From Candidatus Saccharimonadota bacterium (GTDB lineage Bacteria; Patescibacteriota; Saccharimonadia; Saccharimonadales; UBA10212), in contig JAQGHE010000013.1 in the NCBI GenBank assembly GCA_028288985.1, positions 1 through 9,103 on the forward strand: DNA of 9,103 nt, given 5' to 3'. The translations under genes and the position numbers were made by a program. The notes under the pieces were generated by a model, which was given only the letters and a program-made list of their open reading frames with translations, was not told the DNA's origin and ran no database searches. Positions 1 to 6,485 of this stretch are shown here, in pieces. Each line of letters opens with the position of its first letter. Positions within the stretch are counted from its first letter, which is position 1.

Positions 1-600
1 AGGGTTGGCAATGAATAGTACTCCAAAGCAAACCAAAGTTACGGCGTCTCTACGCTTCGCAGCAAGCACATCCACGTTTCCGGGGACACCGTAACTTTTG
101 ACTTTATGGGCAAAAGCGGCCAGCACCAGCATAAAAGGGTTACGGATCGGGCGGTAGCGCGAATAATTAAGCGCCTGGACGAGCTGCCGGGATATGAGAT
201 TTTCAAATATTACGATGCGGAGGGGAACTTAACCCGAGTCAACAGCAAGGACGTCAACCAGTACATAAAAAATGTGATGGGCGAAGAGTTTAGCGCTAAG
301 GATTTCAGGACCTGGGGCGGCACGCTGCTGGCCAGTGTGGAGTTAGCGGCAGTCACGAGGGCAAACAGCGAGCGGGAACGGAAGCGGACGGTGAATGTGT
401 GTATTAGAAAAGTGGCACGTAAACTGGGCAACACGCCGGCCATCGCCCGCGGCAGCTACATCGATCCGCGGATAATCAGCAGCTTCCTAGCGGGAGACGA
501 TTTAAAGACTATCCGGGATGCCGTTGCCAATGTCGGAGAAAAGGGTTATCTGAGCAATGATGAGCAGTGCGTTTTAAGACTGCTGCAAAAGACAGCTTAG
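1..600 (+). pseudogene. DNA topoisomerase IB, 3' part, interrupted by an in-frame TAG (5' end outside window)
   Basis: The reading frame is open from base 1 to the TAG at 598-600 apart from a TAG at 16-18. Residues before and after that stop read as one continuous bacterial type IB topoisomerase core: RVGNE, stop, then YSKANQSYGVSTL. The enzyme relaxes supercoils by nicking one strand through a 3'-phosphotyrosine. Recognisable active-site residues are the Arg of RVGN (1-3), the Lys of GKSG (112-114), the Arg of DFRTWGG (307-309) and the Tyr of ARGSYIDP (457-459). The Asn in GNTPA, where the vaccinia enzyme has His, is usual in bacteria. The stop replaces a residue that is normally Glu, so one base change (GAG to TAG) would explain it. 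The longest ATG-started piece is 106-600, but that ATG lies inside the fold and is not a plausible native start. The catalytic region looks intact, so this is a very recent nonsense mutation, a sequencing error, or a gene read in two pieces. The 3' end overlaps the convergent minus-strand gene by 3 bases. Confidence 0.85.
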
Positions 601-1031
601 GCTTGGCGAAGGGCCACGCGGGGCTTAGCCTGTTTCTTTGAAGCTGAGCGGCGGGTCTTGGCCTTAGGTGCTTTTACCAGCAGCGCAGTACTACATAAAA
701 TAATCCCCGCCTCCAGGATTGTCATGACATCAAGCACTTTCAGATAGTCATAGAAGAATGAACCCAGCGAGCTGGCCAGACCGGCCGCAAGACCAAAGAT
801 AATAAAACCGAAGCCGCTGTATAAAAACGTTTTTTTAGCGATAGTGCTAAAAAAGTTGAACAAATTAAAACTAAGGGCCACCATGCCCAGCGCCAGCGCC
901 AGCCGAGCCGTGGCTACAAATTTATTATTGGAAATGAAAATAAATAACAGACTGTCCGAATTGGAAGGGGTTATAGCCATAATTGGGAAGGCGGCGGCCA
1001 GAATTACAGAACTTATAATTTTATTTGTCAT
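597..1031 (-). CDS. Small hydrophobic membrane protein of unknown function, about four membrane segments, basic tail
   Basis: I do not recognise a family. The 144-residue protein has about four hydrophobic stretches, near residues 5-21, 28-60 (may be one or two segments), 68-93 and 105-122. It ends in a Lys/Arg/Ala-rich tail from about 125 that is probably cytoplasmic. A longer reading from the ATG at 1055 (152 residues) is possible. I prefer the ATG at 1031 because GTGAGG lies about 5 bases upstream with AGAGGG just before it, whereas the 1055 ATG has no Shine-Dalgarno. The gene converges on the topoisomerase gene with overlapping stop codons, and is divergent from mscL across a 174-base gap. 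A role in the envelope is all that can be inferred. The opposite-strand frame at 844-1083 is a shadow. Confidence 0.75.
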   Translation of the reverse strand: MTNKIISSVILAAAFPIMAITPSNSDSLLFIFISNNKFVATARLALALGMVALSFNLFNFFSTIAKKTFLYSGFGFIIFGLAAGLASSLGSFFYDYLKVLDVMTILEAGIILCSTALLVKAPKAKTRRSASKKQAKPRVALRQA

Positions 1032-1145
1032 TTTTGCCTCACTCCCTCTTAACATCTATGCAAAGTTTATCAATCACGGCTGATGCCTTCTGCGGCAAAG
1101 CTAACTGGACAATAGTTAAATTTTTTACTCTGATAATCCTTATGT

Positions 1146-1174
1146 TTGGCGGCCGCCTACGGTTAATCTATACT
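1146..1174 (+). promoter_or_regulatory. Candidate sigma-70 promoter of the mscL operon
   Basis: TTGGCG (1146-1151) and TATACT (1169-1174) are separated by 17 bases, giving four and five matches to the -35 and -10 consensus. Transcription would start near 1181, leaving a leader of about 25 bases containing AGAGAGG (1184-1190). That is the only SD-like motif, and it sits about 15 bases from the ATG, further than usual. Confidence 0.45.
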
Positions 1175-1205
1175 TCTAAATGAAGAGAGGATCATAAATT
1201 CTTTT

Positions 1206-1625
1206 ATGCTAAATGAATTCAAAAAATTTATTCTACGCGGCAATGTGGTGGAATTGGCCGTCGGTGTCGTTATTGGTTCCGCTTTTAATAATGTAGTGCA
1301 GGGCCTGGTTCGCGATTTTATTACACCGGCTATCGCAGCGATTGGAGGCACCAGCCGCTTTGCCGATGCCCACTTTACTCTCCGCAACAGCCAATTCATG
1401 TACGGCGACTTGCTTAACACGGTTATTTCATTCCTCTTGGTGGCGGCCGTGGTTTTCTTCTTCGTCGTCCAGCCGATCAACAAACTCAGCGCTTTTGCTA
1501 TACGCAACCGCGACACCGCAGAGGAGACAACTACAAAATGCCCATACTGCCTCAGCGAAGTCCCCAAAGAAGCCACCCGCTGCAAGTTCTGCACCTCAAA
1601 GTTGTCCGTTAAAAAGAAAGGCTAG
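1206..1625 (+). CDS. mscL: Large-conductance mechanosensitive channel MscL with C-terminal zinc ribbon
   Basis: MscL is a pentameric inner-membrane pore that opens under membrane tension to release solutes during hypo-osmotic shock. The N-terminus, FKKFILRGNVVELAVGVVIG, matches the family signature, including the amphipathic first helix and the Gly/Ala/Val-packed pore helix (about residues 15-45). The second membrane helix is about residues 69-90. The usual short cytoplasmic helix is followed by, or replaced with, a four-cysteine module at residues 112-129: CPYC, ten residues, CKFC, then a lysine-rich end. That pattern is a zinc ribbon. The total of 139 residues is normal for MscL, so the ribbon sits where the C-terminal bundle would be. 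The gene is first in a plus-strand run; its TAG is 12 bases from the guaB1 start. The identification is very secure, but the role of the ribbon is unknown. Confidence 0.95.
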   Translation: MLNEFKKFILRGNVVELAVGVVIGSAFNNVVQGLVRDFITPAIAAIGGTSRFADAHFTLRNSQFMYGDLLNTVISFLLVAAVVFFFVVQPINKLSAFAIRNRDTAEETTTKCPYCLSEVPKEATRCKFCTSKLSVKKKG

Positions 1626-1637
1626 CGAGCTTTTAAA

Positions 1638-3074
1638 ATGCGTTTTTTGCACGACCAGGCAGGCTACGACCTGACTTATAGCGATGTCTTCTTTGTGCCT
1701 AACTACACGGATATAGCCTCCCGGTTTGAGGTTGATCTAAAGACGCCCGATAATATCGGCACCCAGATCCCGCTGATTGTTTCCAATATGAATGCTGTGG
1801 CGGGCAAGAGAATGGCCGAAACGGTTGCCCGGCGCGGAGGGATTACGGTTCTCCCGCAAGATATTCCGGCCGATATCCTGCTGCCGATGATTGAATATGT
1901 AAAAACTCGGCATCTCATCTTCGAGACTCCTCTGACTCTGCGTCCGGAGAACACTATCGCCGAAGCCTTGAGCATCATACATAAGAGGGCCCACGAGACT
2001 ATTATTATCGTTAACGAGCGAGACGAGCCGCTGGGGATCTTCACCGAAAGCGATGCGGTAGGGCACGACTTGTTCAGCCAAGTCGGCAAAATAATGAATA
2101 CCGATCTGGTGACCATTTCAGCCGACTCGACGCCGCAGAGCATGTTTGAGAAGCTGCACAAACAAAGGCTCAGCGTGGCGCCGGTAATAAAAAATGGGAA
2201 GATGGTCGGCGTAATTACCCAAAAGGGCTCATTGCGATCCAGCCTATATAAGCCGGCCATTGACGGCAAGAATCGGCTGCTAATAGCGGCGGCAATCGGC
2301 ATAAACGGCGATGTGGCAGCTAAAACCGAATTGATTTTAGCTGCCGGAGCCGATGTGTTGGTGGTGGATACGGCCCACGGTCATCAGAAAAAAATGATTG
2401 AGGCCATCAAAATCGTCAAAAATTTGAGTAAAAAAATACCGGTGGTAGCCGGCAACGTCGTGACTGCGGAGGCTACTGTTGATTTGATCAATGCCGGTGC
2501 GGATATAGTCAAAGTTGGCGTGGGACCGGGCGCCATGTGCACAACACGGATGATGACTGGCGTCGGGCGCCCACAGTTTAGTGCCGTTTTAGAGTGCGCG
2601 GCGGCGGCCAAAAAGATGGGGAAGCACGTCTGGGCGGACGGCGGCATTAGATACCCCAGAGACGTGGCTCTAGCCTTGGCTGCCGGAGCCAGTAACGTCA
2701 TGTTTGGCAGCTGGTGGGCCGGCACGTACGAAAGTGCTGCCGACATCCGCAGCGACAATGAAGGCAGGCTTTATAAGGAAAACTTTGGTATGGCCAGCAA
2801 GCGGGCCGTTCAAAACCGCGGGGCAGGTGATGGCGTCTTTGCTCAGGCAAAACGAGAACTATTTGAAGAGGGCATAAGCCGCAGCCGCACCTATATCGAT
2901 CCGGACCGGCCGGGGGCAGAAGATCTTATTGACCAAATAATAGCAGGGGTCAGAAGTTCAATGACTTACGCCGGCGCGCGCAATATAGAAGAATTCCAGG
3001 AAAAAGCCGTTATCGGCATCCAATCAGGTGCCGGTTATCAAGAGGGCAGAGCCCTGGACACCAACTGGAGTTAG
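1638..3074 (+). CDS. guaB1: GuaB1-type IMPDH/GMP reductase family enzyme with CBS pair (probable GMP reductase)
   Basis: The 478-residue protein has the IMPDH/GMPR TIM-barrel fold with two CBS motifs inserted at about residues 95-205. Visible motifs are DTAHGH (244-249), the substrate loop GVGPGAMCTTR with catalytic Cys301, GRPQFSAVLECA after it, and a flap reading FGMASKRA. The opening (FLHDQAGYDLTYSDVFFVPN), ASRFEVDL, RRGGITVLPQD, the AMCTT loop and the end (QSGAGYQEG) agree with the actinobacterial GuaB1 group rather than canonical GuaB, as I recall the mycobacterial sequence. Mycobacterial GuaB1 has been reported to act as an NADPH-dependent GMP reductase (GMP to IMP plus ammonia) with nucleotide control through the CBS domains. 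Automatic annotation would probably say IMP dehydrogenase. The gene follows mscL by 12 bases, so co-transcription is likely. The SD is weak. Family assignment is very sure; the direction of the reaction is inferred. Confidence 0.9.
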   Translation: MRFLHDQAGYDLTYSDVFFVPNYTDIASRFEVDLKTPDNIGTQIPLIVSNMNAVAGKRMAETVARRGGITVLPQDIPADILLPMIEYVKTRHLIFETPLTLRPENTIAEALSIIHKRAHETIIIVNERDEPLGIFTESDAVGHDLFSQVGKIMNTDLVTISADSTPQSMFEKLHKQRLSVAPVIKNGKMVGVITQKGSLRSSLYKPAIDGKNRLLIAAAIGINGDVAAKTELILAAGADVLVVDTAHGHQKKMIEAIKIVKNLSKKIPVVAGNVVTAEATVDLINAGADIVKVGVGPGAMCTTRMMTGVGRPQFSAVLECAAAAKKMGKHVWADGGIRYPRDVALALAAGASNVMFGSWWAGTYESAADIRSDNEGRLYKENFGMASKRAVQNRGAGDGVFAQAKRELFEEGISRSRTYIDPDRPGAEDLIDQIIAGVRSSMTYAGARNIEEFQEKAVIGIQSGAGYQEGRALDTNWS

Positions 3075-3139
3075 GCCCCATCTCTTCTAAATATAACGAA
3101 AATACCGGCTCGGGTAGTCATGACCGCTACAATAGTTCT

Positions 3140-5359
3140 ATGCTGCAGTTTTTAGTGAGCCGAAGAGGGGTGATAATTTGGCAGGTACTGTTTATCCTGC
3201 TTAGCACCACCTGGTTATTCGCCCCCCATTTAAACCATTTTCTGTCCTACAGGACATCACTGATAAGCCAATATGAAACTCCGACTCAGCCTTATTCTCT
3301 CCTGATGAGAGTGGCGGATCTGAGTGGGGGACTGCTGCTGCTGGGGATGGGGTTTGCCTACCTTAAAAAAATTGGCGCTCGGACAATAGGCTACTTGCTG
3401 ATAATAACCGGCACGGGCATGGCCCTGGACCCAATACTCACGACCACCTGCAAAGTGGCGCTCGGAGAATGCGTAGAATATTACTCTCTAGCCTTTGTTT
3501 TGCACGCCACAGAAACAGTTATGACGGCCTCGGCCTTTTTCGTGCTTGGGGTTTATGATGCGTGGCTGCGTAAAAAAATGGTTTCTATAGTTTTCGTATT
3601 CTTTCAAATAGCCTACTTTACGCTTTTTCTTACCCAGTACGCCACTCATGCCCATTACAATACACTCAGCCAGTTCCTATACCAGCTGGTCCTGGTTGTC
3701 TGGGCCTGCTGGTTTTGCCGTGATTTTTTGATAAACAGGATAGGTAGTCGGTCACAAAGCGGGGAAGCGCAGCTTATAAAGTACTTTGTAGCCACCTGGG
3801 CCTTTTTAAACGGCATCCTGGCGATCGTTATCAGCTTTGCCGACATTCATCTGGTCGGCAGGATCCGGGGGATTTACTTCGCCGGTGATAGCGCCTGGCT
3901 GGCCCAGCACAGTGTAATTATCGGTGTAATCCTGCTCTACCTGAGTCGGCATTTGGCGCGGGGGGAACGCCGGGCCCGCCAAATTTTCCTTGCGATAGCC
4001 GCTATTGAGACCCTTAAGTATTCAGTCGTTACGCCTAATGCCAAACTGCTGCTGCTATACCTGCTCACGTTCTGTCTTTTATTTATCTGGCGGGATGTAT
4101 TTGACAGAGGCACTATACCAATGACTTGGCGTATCCGCGCCAAGGATTTGGTTTTTATGATATCCGCACTGCTGGTCGCCGTACTTACATCTTTGGTTCT
4201 ACTCGATAGCGACACTCGCATAGCTGGCATAACTACCCGGGCTATCGATAATTTTGTCGACTATAGTCTGCGCACTAAAATTGTGCCAAAGAACCACCTG
4301 CAAAGTGTATTGTTGGCACACACAATTAGCGCCTTTATTTTAGTCAGCGCCCTGACAATCCTCTGGATACTCTTTAAGCCCAGCAGAAAGGTGGGGCACG
4401 CTCCCAAAAATTATCAAAGAGTTAAAGAACTGCTGAGTACCTATTCCGATACTCCGGAGGATTACTTCAAACTGTGGCCGACTGATAAGAATTACTTTTG
4501 GGATGCTGAGCAGACCGGTTTTATTGCCTACAAAATTTCCGGTCCGGTAGTCTTCGCGCTAGCAGATCCTATCGCCCCCCAATCCCAGAAGCAAAAACTG
4601 TTGGAGGAATTTGTCTCGTGGGCCAAGGGTAGAAGCCTTAGGGTTTGTTTTTTGCCCGTGTATGAAAATAGCCTGGAACTTTACGAGAAGTCGGGCTTGG
4701 CCATTTTGCAGATTGGCGCTAGCGCCATCATAAAATCCGAGGAGTTCTTAAACGAAACGGCCAACGATAAGTGGTGGAGGTGGCAGAAAAATAGGGCCTT
4801 AAAGGCTGGGTATGAATACAGCCCACATCTTCCGCCGCACTCCGGAGATTTATTGCAGAACTTAAGAGCAGTTTCGGATGCCTGGCTTGGGAAAGGAGGG
4901 CACAAAGAAAGAGGTTTCGCTCTAGGCTACTATGACGAAGCTTACCTACAAAAATGCATGGTTCACAGCTTGAAGGACGAAAGCGGCCGTATCATAGCAT
5001 TCACTAACCAGCTGCCTCACTTTAAGCAGTCGGCCACAGCTACGGTTGATCTGCTGCGTTACGAGCCCGACGCCCAAAACACTATGCCCTATTTACTTTA
5101 TAAAACTATAGAGTCTACCTACGAACAGGGGTATAGTCTGTTTGACCTTGGGTTTGTACCGTTTGCGGCCGCCAAGAGTCCGGTTTTAAGTATCGCTCGT
5201 ATTTTAGGCTCGGGCAGATTCTCAGCACGCGGGCTGGAGCAGTTTAAAAACAAGTTTGACCCACACTGGCAGCCTAACTACATGGCCTACGACGGGGATT
5301 TGGCGGATCTGGCCCTTATAGCTATCAATCTGGAAAAAGCCATGGAGCAAAAAGTTTAA
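3140..5359 (+). CDS. MprF-like membrane protein: DUF998-like N-terminus, membrane core and C-terminal DUF2156 aminoacyltransferase domain
   Basis: The 739-residue protein has roughly 11-12 hydrophobic segments up to about residue 407, then a soluble domain from about 420. The C-terminal part carries DUF2156/LPG-synthase features: NYFWDAEQTGFIAYKISG then ADPIAP (about 455-482), SGRIIAFTNQLP, a TVDLLRYEPDA stretch, LFDLGFVPFA (from about 667) and FKNKFDPHWQPNYMAY near the end. In MprF and LysX these domains transfer an amino acid from aminoacyl-tRNA to phosphatidylglycerol, lowering surface charge. No lysyl-tRNA synthetase domain is attached, unlike actinobacterial LysX. The first 200 residues (ADLSGGLLLLGMGFAYL, GYLLIITGTGMALDP) resemble the DUF998 membrane family rather than the MprF flippase, while the second membrane block (about 205-410) resembles the membrane part of actinobacterial MprF-like proteins. 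It follows guaB1 after 65 bases. There is no clear SD; TACAAT at 3128-3133 sits where a leaderless start would need it. Amino acid and lipid specificity cannot be read here. Confidence 0.8.
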   Translation: MLQFLVSRRGVIIWQVLFILLSTTWLFAPHLNHFLSYRTSLISQYETPTQPYSLLMRVADLSGGLLLLGMGFAYLKKIGARTIGYLLIITGTGMALDPILTTTCKVALGECVEYYSLAFVLHATETVMTASAFFVLGVYDAWLRKKMVSIVFVFFQIAYFTLFLTQYATHAHYNTLSQFLYQLVLVVWACWFCRDFLINRIGSRSQSGEAQLIKYFVATWAFLNGILAIVISFADIHLVGRIRGIYFAGDSAWLAQHSVIIGVILLYLSRHLARGERRARQIFLAIAAIETLKYSVVTPNAKLLLLYLLTFCLLFIWRDVFDRGTIPMTWRIRAKDLVFMISALLVAVLTSLVLLDSDTRIAGITTRAIDNFVDYSLRTKIVPKNHLQSVLLAHTISAFILVSALTILWILFKPSRKVGHAPKNYQRVKELLSTYSDTPEDYFKLWPTDKNYFWDAEQTGFIAYKISGPVVFALADPIAPQSQKQKLLEEFVSWAKGRSLRVCFLPVYENSLELYEKSGLAILQIGASAIIKSEEFLNETANDKWWRWQKNRALKAGYEYSPHLPPHSGDLLQNLRAVSDAWLGKGGHKERGFALGYYDEAYLQKCMVHSLKDESGRIIAFTNQLPHFKQSATATVDLLRYEPDAQNTMPYLLYKTIESTYEQGYSLFDLGFVPFAAAKSPVLSIARILGSGRFSARGLEQFKNKFDPHWQPNYMAYDGDLADLALIAINLEKAMEQKV

Positions 5360-5374
5360 AAGCTCGGACAGGAA

Positions 5375-5532
5375 GTCGGCGAGCGCTAGAACGACGGTCC
5401 ACCGGCTGTTTATGCCTACGGTCGTAGGTTCAAATCACTCGCAGGCACCGTGCTCGATGCAAGCATCTGCGCGCGGCTTCTTGGCGCCGACCCTTACGAC
5501 CTAGCGCCAGCTAAAGCTGTCGCGGTCGTAGG
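5375..5532 (+). ncRNA. Candidate structured RNA or foldable GC-rich element, family unknown; strand uncertain
   Basis: No plausible coding frame is present, but the stretch folds well on paper. Helix 1 pairs 5375-5381 (GTCGGCG) with 5485-5491 (CGCCGAC), closing about 100 bases. Helix 2 pairs TGCCT (5413-5417) with AGGCA (5443-5447) around a tRNA T-arm-like GGTCGTAGGTTCAAATC (5420-5436). A small palindrome lies at 5456-5467. Helix 3 is a 41-base hairpin, 5492-5532: nine pairs with one bulged T, then GCG/CGC, a C-T mismatch, CAGC/GCTG and a TAAA loop. I compared it by memory with RNase P RNA, tmRNA and SRP RNA and found no match. It ends 17 bases before the tRNA-Arg terminator repeat. It may be an RNA, or a relic formed by inverted duplication of tRNA sequence. 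Confidence 0.35.
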
Positions 5533-5556
5533 ACCAATCTAACGAGAAGACCAATG

Positions 5557-5580
5557 AAAAAGCCGGTCTTTAGACCGACT
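5557..5580 (-). terminator. Rho-independent terminator of tRNA-Arg, inside a 10-bp outer inverted repeat
   Basis: Read on the minus strand, AGTCGGTC, TAAA loop, GACCGGCT is followed by TTTTT (5557-5561). The core stem is CGGTC/GACCG (5564-5568 with 5573-5577). A perfect 10-bp inverted repeat encloses it: 5550-5559 with 5582-5591, the latter including the tRNA's encoded CCA. Confidence 0.8.
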
Positions 5581-5587
5581 CTTTCAT

Positions 5588-5664
5588 TGGTACACCCGGC
5601 AGGATTTGAACCTACGACCTTTGGCTCCGCAAGCCAACGCTCTATCCAGCTGAGCTACGGGTGC
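5588..5664 (-). tRNA. tRNA-Arg, anticodon GCG
   Basis: On the minus strand this folds as a full cloverleaf. The acceptor is GCACCCG with CGGGTGT (one G-U at the first pair), the D-stem GCTC/GAGC, the anticodon stem TTGGC/GCCAA around loop TTGCGGA, and the T-arm GTAGG-TTCAAAT-CCTGC. Discriminator A is followed by encoded CCA. The anticodon GCG (5628-5630) reads CGC and CGU. The D-loop has A after GG, an arginine identity base. Most bacteria use ACG, edited to ICG, for this box, so GCG is unusual. Confidence 0.95.
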
Positions 5665-5741
5665 TCGTCAGAACCGACATAACAGCTTCCATAATACGCA
5701 AAGTCTGCGCATTACTACAGCTTCCAGTCGCTCCCTCCTCT

Positions 5742-5782
5742 CAATTCTACAAAATTTGCGAAAGCGGAATTTTGTAGAATTG
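5742..5782. repeat. Long AT-rich perfect hairpin (15-bp arms) with GGAGG-containing flank
   Basis: Arms 5742-5756 and 5768-5782 are perfect inverted repeats (CAATTCTACAAAATT and its complement) around an 11-base loop containing GCGAAAGC. There is no T-run on either side, so it is not a classical terminator. The minus-strand flank, 5741 down to 5710, resembles the plus-strand flank of the hairpin at 7349-7378. It lies between the 178-codon gene and tRNA-Arg, both on the minus strand. Confidence 0.7.
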
Positions 5783-5843
5783 CTTAGAACAGGGGTAATT
5801 TTAACAGATTACAGAGGTAATTTCCAGTGTTTGTTAAAAGAAC

Positions 5844-6380
5844 CTAAAGCTTTTGGGCTTCCTGGCCGAGATCATTTAATAGAATTATCAATTGGTCTTT
5901 ATCTATACCGGAGCAGTCAATATCGCGGTGATGGGCTATCATGTAGCCTTGGATGATTCTTTGAAGTTTTACGGCCTCGCTTCTTCTTAGATAGGTAATT
6001 TCCTGATGGTTATCAATAAAATATTTTGACGATAATCGCAGAGCCGCAAACAGAGGCCCCAGGTGCGCCTCAACGTTTAATATGTCGCCTATCTGCACAT
6101 TGACTATATTGCCTACGCCAAAGAATTGCCGGTGAATTATCGTTAACTTTTGGCGGTCAACGGTAATGGTATCCGGGAAAAGCGCGAACGGAAAAACTGA
6201 AGTGGCACTCATCAGCTCCTCGTGCGCCTCCAGGGTGATGCCTATAAGTTTTTCTGTCTGGGTAAAGGCGGGGGGCTTGTCTCTGGTGCGCCCAAAATCA
6301 AAATCACGGTTCTTTAAAGCTCTTGCCACTCCTCTATATATATTCAGGGGGATACCCTGGGGAGGGGTGATATATGCCAT
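5844..6380 (-). CDS. Conserved-looking soluble protein of unknown function, possible PH-like fold
   Basis: The 178-residue protein has no signal peptide or membrane helix. I do not recognise a named family. Residues 66-120 alternate hydrophobic and polar positions in a beta-rich way (FALFPDTITVDRQKLTIIHR, then NIVNVQIGDILNVEAHLG, then LRLSSKYFI). Residues 131-148 form a likely amphipathic helix, LRRSEAVKLQRIIQGYMI. Strands followed by one C-terminal helix is the arrangement of bacterial PH-like domains, and I offer that only as a possibility. The start is well supported: AAGGAG lies 6-8 bases before the ATG. A hairpin-forming repeat (6403-6428) and a small palindrome (6435-6448) lie in the leader. 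The gene ends in TAG. The next gene upstream on the same strand (6486-6962) may also be PH-like, with a 105-base gap. Confidence 0.8.
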   Translation of the reverse strand: MAYITPPQGIPLNIYRGVARALKNRDFDFGRTRDKPPAFTQTEKLIGITLEAHEELMSATSVFPFALFPDTITVDRQKLTIIHRQFFGVGNIVNVQIGDILNVEAHLGPLFAALRLSSKYFIDNHQEITYLRRSEAVKLQRIIQGYMIAHHRDIDCSGIDKDQLIILLNDLGQEAQKL

Positions 6381-6402
6381 CTTCTGCTCCTTCTAAATGC
6401 CC

Positions 6403-6448
6403 ATAACAGTATAGAAGCGAACTGTTATAGGGGCTGTAAAGATTTACA
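6403..6448 (-). promoter_or_regulatory. Inverted repeat and palindrome in the leader of the 178-codon gene (possible operator or hairpin)
   Basis: ATAACAGT (6403-6410) and ACTGTTAT (6421-6428) form an 8-bp inverted repeat with a 10-base spacer. TGTAAAGATTTACA (6435-6448) is a second palindrome 6 bases away. TATACT on the minus strand lies within the first spacer region. These could be operators or an RNA hairpin; no regulator is identifiable. Confidence 0.3.
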
Positions 6449-6485
6449 CAGTAGACGGCTGTGCCAGCGAAGATTTTATAAGGCG

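Noticed and set aside
16..18. Amber codon read as an amino acid (recoded TAG)
   Set aside because: Other genes in the window end in TAG at expected family lengths, so TAG works as a stop here.
1163..1594. Minus-strand frame of 143 codons across mscL
   Set aside because: Antisense to a clear mscL, with no SD or family features.
1703..2302. Minus-strand frame of 199 codons inside guaB1
   Set aside because: Shadow of a secure gene; the translation has no recognisable domain.
5375..5532. RNase P RNA, tmRNA or SRP RNA
   Set aside because: The conserved cores (GGAAAGTCC-type P4 strands, tmRNA tag and tRNA-like ends, the SRP GGAAG/GCAGC tetraloop region) could not be found.
5756..5956. Plus-strand frame of 66 codons
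   Set aside because: It starts inside the AT-rich hairpin and overlaps the well-supported 178-codon gene on the other strand.
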